Below, piece after piece: positions 58,384 to 64,000 of a stretch of 64,000 nucleotides of DNA. Source of the DNA: Achromobacter pulmonis (GTDB lineage: Bacteria > Pseudomonadota > Gammaproteobacteria > Burkholderiales > Burkholderiaceae_B); NCBI RefSeq assembly GCF_902859765.1, contig NZ_CADIJV010000018.1:1-64000 (forward strand), read 5' to 3'. Position 1 is the stretch's first letter. Every line of letters starts with the position of its first letter. The notes beneath the pieces are model-generated. The model saw only the letters and a list, made by a program, of their open reading frames with translations. It was not told the DNA's origin and ran no database searches. The translations under genes were made by a program, and so were the position numbers.

Positions 58384-59499
58384 ATGAAGATCCTGATGCT
58401 GGTCAGTTCCATGCATGCCGGCGGCGCCGAGCGTGTGGCCGCCACGCTGGTCAATGCGTGGGCCGAGCGCGGCGACGATGTCACCCTGACGCCGACCTAT
58501 TCGTCCAAGGGCAGTTGTTTCTATCCGCTGTCGGACAAGGTCAAGCTGGAATGGCTGGCGGATCTGGCGGGCACGCGCGTCTCCGGTCCGATGGCCGCGT
58601 GCAAGCGCCTGCTGGCGCTGCGCCGGCATATCTGCGACAGCGCGCCGGACGTGGTGGTGTCGTTCCTGACCAACGTCAATGTGGCCGCCATTTTGGCCAC
58701 GCGCGGCCTGCGCACGCCGCTGATCGTCTGCGAGCGCACCAATCCGGTGGCTGAAACCACCACTGGCGCCGTTTGGCGCAGATTGCGCCGCCTGCTGTAT
58801 CCGCGCGCCGACATGGTGACGGTGCAGGCGGCCGATACCGCCGGCCCGTTCGCGCGCCAGGTGCCGGGCATCAAGCGCCTGGCCGTGATCCCCAATCCGC
58901 TGCCGGCGCCGCTGTTGGAGGCGCCTCGGGTAGCGCAGCGCGAAGACGGCGCGCCGCGCATGCTGCTGGCGATGGGGCGGTTGGTGACGGACAAGCAGTT
59001 CGACCTGCTGATCGATGTGTTCGCGCAACTGGCGCCCGAATTTCCGGACTGGAACCTGCGTATCTGGGGCGAAGGCCCCGAGCGCGGCGCGCTGGAGCGC
59101 CAGGTCGAACGCCTGGGACTGCAGGCGCGCATCAGCCTGCCGGGGCGCACCGAGACGCCCTGGGAAGAACTGGCCCAGGGCCAGGCCTTCGTGCTCAGTT
59201 CGCTGGTGGAGGGCTTTCCCAACGTGTTGCTGGAGGCGATGGCGTTGGGCCTGCCGTGCGCCGCCTTCGATTGTCCCAGCGGCCCGCGCGAAATGACGCG
59301 CGACGGCCAGGATGCCCTGCTGGTGCCCGCTGGCGACCGCGAGGCGCTGCGCGAGGCGCTGCGCCGCCTGTTGGGCGATGCGGCGTTGCGCCGGCAACTG
59401 GGCGAGCGGGGCGCTGATGCGGTGCGCCAACGTTATGCACTGGCCAGCGTGCTGGCGGAATGGGATGAATTGTTCGAAGCCGTGAGGGAAGGGCGATGA
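58384..59499 (+). CDS. Glycosyltransferase family 4, second of four
   Basis: 371 residues, starting 3 bases after the amidotransferase stop. SSMHAGGAERVAATLVNAWAERG at the N-terminus, LLAMGRLVTDKQFDLLIDVF and the EX7E site SSLVEGFPNVLLEAMALG. It shares VIPNPLPAPLL and FDCPSGPREM with the 55302 protein (VIPNPVHWPLP, FDCDTGPREI), so the two are paralogues and may act on similar sugars. The last four bases overlap the next gene (ATGA). Confidence 0.93.
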   Translation: MKILMLVSSMHAGGAERVAATLVNAWAERGDDVTLTPTYSSKGSCFYPLSDKVKLEWLADLAGTRVSGPMAACKRLLALRRHICDSAPDVVVSFLTNVNVAAILATRGLRTPLIVCERTNPVAETTTGAVWRRLRRLLYPRADMVTVQAADTAGPFARQVPGIKRLAVIPNPLPAPLLEAPRVAQREDGAPRMLLAMGRLVTDKQFDLLIDVFAQLAPEFPDWNLRIWGEGPERGALERQVERLGLQARISLPGRTETPWEELAQGQAFVLSSLVEGFPNVLLEAMALGLPCAAFDCPSGPREMTRDGQDALLVPAGDREALREALRRLLGDAALRRQLGERGADAVRQRYALASVLAEWDELFEAVREGR

Positions 59500-60650
59500 G
59501 CGCCGCCTTGCGCATCGTCCATGTGATCACCGGCCTGGGCCAGGGCGGCGCGGAGTCCGTGTTGTGGCGGCTGGCCACCTTTCCCGGGCAGGACGTGGAA
59601 CACATCGTTGTGTCGCTGACCGACGACGGCCTTTATGGCGAACGGCTGCGCGCGGCCGGCGTTGCCGTGCATGCACTGGGCATGCCGCGCGGCCGCATCA
59701 CGCCGGGCGGCTTCATGGCCTTGCGCCGTTTCATCGCCGGCGCCAAGCCCGATGCGGTGCAGACCTGGATGTATCACGCCGACCTGATCGGCGGCCTGGC
59801 GGCGCGCCTGGCGGGCGTGCGCGCCATTGCCTGGGGCATCCGCAATTCCGGCGCCCATCTCGAGCGCAGCAGCCGTTCGGCCCGCATGGTGCTGCGCGCC
59901 TGCGCACTGCTGTCGGGCGTGCTGCCGGGCGCCATCGTGTGCGCCGCGCAGGATGCCGCCGAACGGCACGCGGCCAAGGGCTATCGCCGCGACCGCATGG
60001 TGGTGATCGCCAACGGCTACGACCTGTCGCGCTACGCGCCCGACGCGGCGGCGCGGGCGCGGGCGCGGGCCGAGTGGGGGCTGGACGGCGATGTGCCGGT
60101 GATCGGCTGCGTGGCGCGCTGGGATCCGCTGAAAGACCACGCCAACCTGCTGCGCGCGGTGGCCGCGCTGGTGCGCGATGGCCGCGACGCCGGGTTGCGC
60201 TGCGTGCTGGTGGGGCGCGGCATGACGGCCGACAATCCGGCGCTGATGACCTGGGTCGACAAGCTCGATCTGCGCGAGCGGCTGGTGCTGGCGGGGCCCA
60301 GCGATGACGTGCCGGCCGTGATGAACGGGCTGGACCTGCACGTATTGTCCAGCTGCGCCGAGGGCTTTCCCAACGTGGTGGCCGAGGCCATGGCCTGCGG
60401 CGTCTATTGTGTGGCGACGGACGTGGGCGATGCCGCCTACATCATCGGCGATACCGGCGTGGTGGTGCCGCCCGAACAGCCCGAGGCGCTGGCGCGCGGC
60501 ATCGAGAGTGCGTTGCGCGAGGTGGCCGCGCGCGGCCGGAGCCGCGCCGGCGAGGCCGGCCGTGCCCGGGTGCTGGAGCACTTCGACCTGGCGCGCATGG
60601 TGCAGAACTACATCGCAGTGTGGCGCCGCCTTGCCGGAGCCTCGGCATGA
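59496..60650 (+). CDS. Glycosyltransferase family 4, third of four
   Basis: 384 residues, overlapping the previous gene by four bases. HVITGLGQGGAESVLWRLA at the N-terminus, then VIANGYDLSRYAPD, CVARWDPLKDHANLLRAV and the EX7E-type SSCAEGFPNVVAEAMACG. The donor-site EGFP motif is standard for GT4. The acceptor is unknown. It is translationally coupled to its neighbours. Confidence 0.93.
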   Translation: MSAALRIVHVITGLGQGGAESVLWRLATFPGQDVEHIVVSLTDDGLYGERLRAAGVAVHALGMPRGRITPGGFMALRRFIAGAKPDAVQTWMYHADLIGGLAARLAGVRAIAWGIRNSGAHLERSSRSARMVLRACALLSGVLPGAIVCAAQDAAERHAAKGYRRDRMVVIANGYDLSRYAPDAAARARARAEWGLDGDVPVIGCVARWDPLKDHANLLRAVAALVRDGRDAGLRCVLVGRGMTADNPALMTWVDKLDLRERLVLAGPSDDVPAVMNGLDLHVLSSCAEGFPNVVAEAMACGVYCVATDVGDAAYIIGDTGVVVPPEQPEALARGIESALREVAARGRSRAGEAGRARVLEHFDLARMVQNYIAVWRRLAGASA

Positions 60651-61780
60651 GCCCGGCCCGCCGCCTGCTGTTCGTGGTCAACAATCCGGCGTTCTTCATG
60701 TCGCATCGGGTGCCTGTGGCGCTGGCCGCGCAGCGCGCCGGCTACGACGTGCACGTGGCCACGATGGATGGCCCCGCGGTGGCCGATATCGAGGCGCTGG
60801 GCATGACCCATCACGTGGTCCCGATGACGCGCAGCGGCAAGCATCCCTTGCAGGAATTGGGCACGCTGCTGTCATTGCTGCGCCTGTTCCGCCGGCTGCG
60901 GCCGCAGGTGGTGCACCTGGTGACCATCAAGCCGGTCCTGTACGGCGGCATCGCCGCGCGCCTGGCGCGCGTGCCGGGCATGGTGGCGGCGATCTCCGGC
61001 CTGGGTTTCGTGTTCCTGTCCAATTCGTTGAAGATGCGGCTGGTGCGCGCAGTGGTGGCGCGGCTCTACCGCCTGGCGCTGGGCCATCGCAACAGCCGCG
61101 TGATCTTCCAGAATGCCAGCGACCGCGATCTGCTCCAATCGCTAGGCGCGGTGCGCGATGAGCAGGTGGTGCTGATCCGCGGCGCCGGGGTCGACCTGGA
61201 CCAGTACCGCGCGCTGCCCGAACCGCCGGCGCCGCCGGTGGTGGTGACGATGGTGGCGCGCCTGCTGCGCGACAAAGGGGTGCGGGAATTCGTGCAGGCC
61301 GCGCGCCTGCTGCGCGAGCGCGGCGTGGACGTGTCGATGCAGTTGGTGGGCGGAGTGGATGCGGGCAATCCGGCCTCGGCGACGCCGGCCGAGGTCCAGG
61401 CCTGGCAGCGCAAAGGCTGCGTGCAGGCCCTGGGCGAGCGATCCGATGTGCCGCAGCTCTATGCGGCCTCGCATATTGCGGTGCTGCCGTCCTACCGCGA
61501 AGGCTTGCCGAAGTCGCTGATCGAGGCCGCGGCCAGCGCGCGCGCGGTGGTCACCACCGACGTGCCAGGCTGCCGTGACGCCATCGATCCGGGCAAGACC
61601 GGGCTACTGGTGCCCGTGCGCGACCCGCAGGCGCTGGCCGACGCGATCGCCCGCCTGGCCGATGATCAGGCCCTGCGTCAGGCCATGGGGACAGCCGGGC
61701 GTGCCCTGGCTGAACGCGAATTCAATATTGAGCGCGTCGCCCGCCTCCACGTCGAGCTGTACGACACGCTCAGCGCCTGA
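60647..61780 (+). CDS. Glycosyltransferase family 4, PglA-like, fourth of four
   Basis: 377 residues from ATG 60647, four-base overlap (ATGA) with the previous gene. The N-terminal FVVNNPAFFMSHRVPVALAA and AAISGLGFVFLSNSLKMR segments are those of the PglA/WbpU-type GT4 group, which often adds GalNAc-type sugars to a lipid-linked acceptor. LIRGAGVDLDQY, MVARLLRDKGVREFVQAA and LPSYREGLPKSLIEAAAS form the C-terminal half. Last gene of the cluster; it converges with pgi 18 bases on. Confidence 0.92.
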   Translation: MSPARRLLFVVNNPAFFMSHRVPVALAAQRAGYDVHVATMDGPAVADIEALGMTHHVVPMTRSGKHPLQELGTLLSLLRLFRRLRPQVVHLVTIKPVLYGGIAARLARVPGMVAAISGLGFVFLSNSLKMRLVRAVVARLYRLALGHRNSRVIFQNASDRDLLQSLGAVRDEQVVLIRGAGVDLDQYRALPEPPAPPVVVTMVARLLRDKGVREFVQAARLLRERGVDVSMQLVGGVDAGNPASATPAEVQAWQRKGCVQALGERSDVPQLYAASHIAVLPSYREGLPKSLIEAAASARAVVTTDVPGCRDAIDPGKTGLLVPVRDPQALADAIARLADDQALRQAMGTAGRALAEREFNIERVARLHVELYDTLSA

Positions 61781-61798
61781 GGCGGCCGCCGCGTCGCC

Positions 61799-63358
61799 TC
61801 AATGGCGGCGCGCGATGGCGTCGATCCAGAAGCGGGTCGAAGGGTCCTGGGGCGCGGTCTGCTGGGCGGGCGCGTCCAGTTCGCGGATGATGTTCTTGGC
61901 CAGGGCCTTGCCGAATTCCACGCCCCACTGGTCGAACGGGTTGATGCCCCAGATCACCCCCTGGGTGAAGACCTTGTGTTCGTACAGCGCCAGCAAGGCG
62001 CCCAGCGTATAGGCTTCCAGGCGCGGCAGCACGATCAGCGACGACGGCCGTCCGCCCGGATGCACCTTGTGCTGCGCCAACAGGCGCGCGCGCGCCGCAT
62101 CGGGTTCGACCCGCGCGGTTTCGGCCAGCGCTTCATCGAACGACTTGCCACGCAGCAGCGCTGCCCGCTGGGCCAGGCAATTGGCGATCAGCAGTTCGTG
62201 GTGGCGCGCGTAGGCGTGGTCGGGCTGTTCGCACAGGATGAAATCGACGGGCGCGCCCGCGGTGTCCTGGTGCAGCCACTGGAAGAACGTGTGCTGGCAA
62301 TCGGTTCCCGACATGCCCCATACGGCCGGCCCGGTCGGCACGCCCGCCGGGCTGCCATCGGCGGTCGCCACCTTGCCCAGCGATTCCATTTCGAGCTGCT
62401 GGGCCCATGGCACCACGTGATAGAGGCGCGAATCGTAGGGCGAAATGACCAGCGAATCGAAACCCAGCACGCTGCGGTTGACCACGCCAGCCAGCGCCAG
62501 CTGCAGCGGCGCGTTCTCGGCCAGCGGGGCGTGGCGGAAGTGTTCGTCCATGGCCGCGGCGCCAGCCAGCAACTGGTCGAAACAGTCGTTGCCCAGCGCC
62601 AGCGCCACCGGCAGCCCGATGGCGGACCAGAGCGAATAGCGGCCGCCGACCCAGTCCCAGATCTGGAAGATGTGATCGGGTGAAATGCCGAGGTTGAGCG
62701 CGGCCTCGACGTTGGCGGTGATCGCCACCACCTGCTTGATCGGATCGGCCACGCCGGCCTCGCGCAACCAGTTCATGGCCACTTCGGCGTTGGCCAGCGG
62801 TTCGGTGGTGGTGAAGGATTTCGAGGCGACGATGACCAGGGTGTTGTGCGGGTCCAGCCGGCTCATGGCATCGGCCACCGAATGCGAATCGACGTTCGAG
62901 GCGAAACGCACTTCGCGCCGCATGCCGCCATGGCGCAGGGCGCGGGTGACCAGCCGAGGTCCCCAGTCGCTGCCGCCGATGCCCAGGTGCAGCACGCTGC
63001 TATAGCGGCCGGCCTCATCGGCGGCGCGCACGAACTGGCGCACGCGTTCGCGTTCGGCCAACACGGCGGCGGCGACCATCGCGGGCGGCCGGGCAGCGCG
63101 CAGCGCCGTGTGCCAGGCCGGGCGCTGCTCGGTCCAGTTGGCGTTGCCGCCGTCGAACAGCCGGGCGCGCGCGGCATCGAAGTCCTGCTGCGCCAGCAGC
63201 GCCGCGGCGGCCTGTTGCAGCGCGGGGGAATCGGCCTGGGCGCTCAGGTCCAGGCGCAGTCCCGGGGCATGGATCAGGCGCAGTTGCTCGCCGCGCAGAG
63301 GGGCGGCGGCGGCAGCGGCGGCGAATGCGCGCCAGGCAGGGCTGTTGGGCAGGGACAT
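61799..63358 (-). CDS. pgi: Glucose-6-phosphate isomerase
   Basis: 519 residues from ATG 63358. It interconverts glucose-6-P and fructose-6-P. Phosphate- and sugar-binding marks: GIGGSDWGPRLVTRAL, SKSFTTTEPLANAEV, GGRYSLWSAIGLPVAL, MSGTDCQHTFFQWLHQDT (split FQWLHQD), and the closing NPFDQWGVEFGKALAK. It is shorter than the E. coli enzyme (549). Seven bases separate it from the phosphohexomutase gene, so the two form an operon that supplies precursors for nucleotide sugars. Confidence 0.95.
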   Translation of the reverse strand: MSLPNSPAWRAFAAAAAAAPLRGEQLRLIHAPGLRLDLSAQADSPALQQAAAALLAQQDFDAARARLFDGGNANWTEQRPAWHTALRAARPPAMVAAAVLAERERVRQFVRAADEAGRYSSVLHLGIGGSDWGPRLVTRALRHGGMRREVRFASNVDSHSVADAMSRLDPHNTLVIVASKSFTTTEPLANAEVAMNWLREAGVADPIKQVVAITANVEAALNLGISPDHIFQIWDWVGGRYSLWSAIGLPVALALGNDCFDQLLAGAAAMDEHFRHAPLAENAPLQLALAGVVNRSVLGFDSLVISPYDSRLYHVVPWAQQLEMESLGKVATADGSPAGVPTGPAVWGMSGTDCQHTFFQWLHQDTAGAPVDFILCEQPDHAYARHHELLIANCLAQRAALLRGKSFDEALAETARVEPDAARARLLAQHKVHPGGRPSSLIVLPRLEAYTLGALLALYEHKVFTQGVIWGINPFDQWGVEFGKALAKNIIRELDAPAQQTAPQDPSTRFWIDAIARRH

Positions 63359-63365
63359 GGGCAAT

Positions 63366-64000
63366 CTAGAAAGGCAGGGACGCTTGGGGGGCCAGTTTAG
63401 CCAGTTCGCGCCGGAAATCAGCCTGGATGCGGGCCAGCGCCTCGGCGGTCTGGGCCTCGAAGCGCAGCACCACCACCGGCGTGGTGTTGGAGGGACGGGC
63501 CAGGCCGAAACCGTCAGGGTATTCGGCGCGCACGCCATCAATGGTGATGACGCGCGCGGCGCCGGGGAATTGGCCTTGTTCCTGCAGCGCCCGGACCAGG
63601 GCGAACGGCTGGCCTTCTTCCATCTCCAGTTTCAATTCGGGCGTCGAGACGTCCTGCGGCAGCGCTTCCAGGGGCGCGCCGGCATCGCTGAAGCGCGACA
63701 CGATCTCCAGCAGGCGGGCGCCGGTGTAGAGCCCGTCATCAAAGCCATACCAGCGCTCCTTGAAGAAGATGTGGCCACTCATTTCGCCGGCCAGCGGGGC
63801 GCCGGTCTCGGCCAGCTTGGCCTTGACCAGCGAGTGGCCGGTCTTCCACATCAGGGCCTCGCCGCCGGCGGCCTCGACCGACAGGCCGACGTGCCGGCTG
63901 CACTTGACGTCATAGATGATGGTGGCGCCGGGGTTGCGCGCCAGCACGTCGCGGGCGAACAGCACCAACTGGCGGTCGGGCCAGATGATCTGGCCGGACT
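63366..64000 (-). CDS. Phosphomannomutase/phosphoglucomutase, C-terminal part (cut by window edge)
   Basis: 211 residues visible, open to the right edge. It opens inside domain 3 (QIIWPDRQLVLFARDVL), then YDVKCSRHVG and GHSLVKAKLAETGAPLAGEMSGHIFFKERW, here read as KTGHSLVKAKLAE and GEMSGHIFFKERWYGFDDG, the sugar-specificity loop. ARPSNTTPVVVLRFEA is the phosphate-binding end of domain 4. The active-site Ser and the metal-binding DGDGDR lie outside. It matches the AlgC/ManB-type bifunctional mutases, which give mannose-1-P and glucose-1-P for surface glycans. Confidence 0.93.
   Translation of the reverse strand, partial: SGQIIWPDRQLVLFARDVLARNPGATIIYDVKCSRHVGLSVEAAGGEALMWKTGHSLVKAKLAETGAPLAGEMSGHIFFKERWYGFDDGLYTGARLLEIVSRFSDAGAPLEALPQDVSTPELKLEMEEGQPFALVRALQEQGQFPGAARVITIDGVRAEYPDGFGLARPSNTTPVVVLRFEAQTAEALARIQADFRRELAKLAPQASLPF

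Noticed and set aside
50430-61780. Recently acquired foreign O-antigen island
   Set aside because: The cluster has the same high GC and codon style as its neighbours, with no insertion sequence or repeat at its ends.

Overview
The window is high-GC and tightly packed, and carries no mobile element, CRISPR array, rRNA or tRNA that I can see. Several family matches point to an Alcaligenaceae betaproteobacterium of the Bordetella/Achromobacter type: a ZIP transporter closely resembling Bordetella BbZIP, TviB/TviC-type nucleotide-sugar enzymes, a 753-residue wing-type basic amino-acid decarboxylase, and the gene style generally (short -10 boxes of the TAxAAT kind, some GTG/TTG starts). The genus is an inference from remembered sequences and was not tested by a search. 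49 protein genes are called. Two are cut by the window edges: an acyltransferase at the left and a phosphomannomutase/phosphoglucomutase at the right.

Layout. 1-3.6 kb: an OafA-type acyltransferase (partial), two tandem META-domain lipoproteins and a short TrhO-type tRNA hydroxylase. 3.7-13.8 kb: metG, then apbC, tamA, tamB and dcd; tamA/tamB overlap and form the outer-membrane translocation and assembly module. 13.8-17.2 kb: a VOC-GNAT fusion, a membrane diguanylate cyclase, a GNAT acetyltransferase and an unknown protein. 17.4-22.6 kb: a basic amino-acid decarboxylase, a flavoprotein, a Mn-type superoxide dismutase with a Fur-like box, and the ZIP transporter. 22.7-27.6 kb: a tandem glycine riboswitch and gcvT-gcvH-gcvP, followed by a DUF945-type envelope protein on the other strand.

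29.9-44.2 kb is a catabolic block. Ten genes, nine on the minus strand (two M81/MlrC-type metallopeptidases, an amidase, a five-part Dpp-type ABC importer encoded by four genes, methylmalonate/malonate-semialdehyde dehydrogenase and omega-amino-acid:pyruvate aminotransferase) and one divergent MocR-type regulator, look like a complete route. In this reading a peptide-like or amidated compound is imported, cut, and its omega- or beta-amino acid turned to acetyl- or propionyl-CoA. This is my main candidate for an undescribed system.

44.2-49.6 kb: folA, a MHYT-GGDEF-EAL protein, thyA, an OsmC-family protein and coq7. 49.6-50.4 kb is an 813-base stretch without a protein gene. It holds two strong structured elements and a good candidate small RNA with its own promoter, a hairpin whose loop reads CUCCUCC (anti-Shine-Dalgarno), and a strong terminator.

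50.4-61.8 kb: a surface-polysaccharide (probably O-antigen) cluster: initiating sugar-phosphate transferase, tviB, tviC, a MurJ-family flippase, four GT4 glycosyltransferases and an asparagine-synthase-like amidotransferase. It probably makes UDP-GalNAcA and amidates uronic acid residues. No polymerase or chain-length regulator is seen. pgi and the phosphohexomutase at the right end would supply hexose phosphates.
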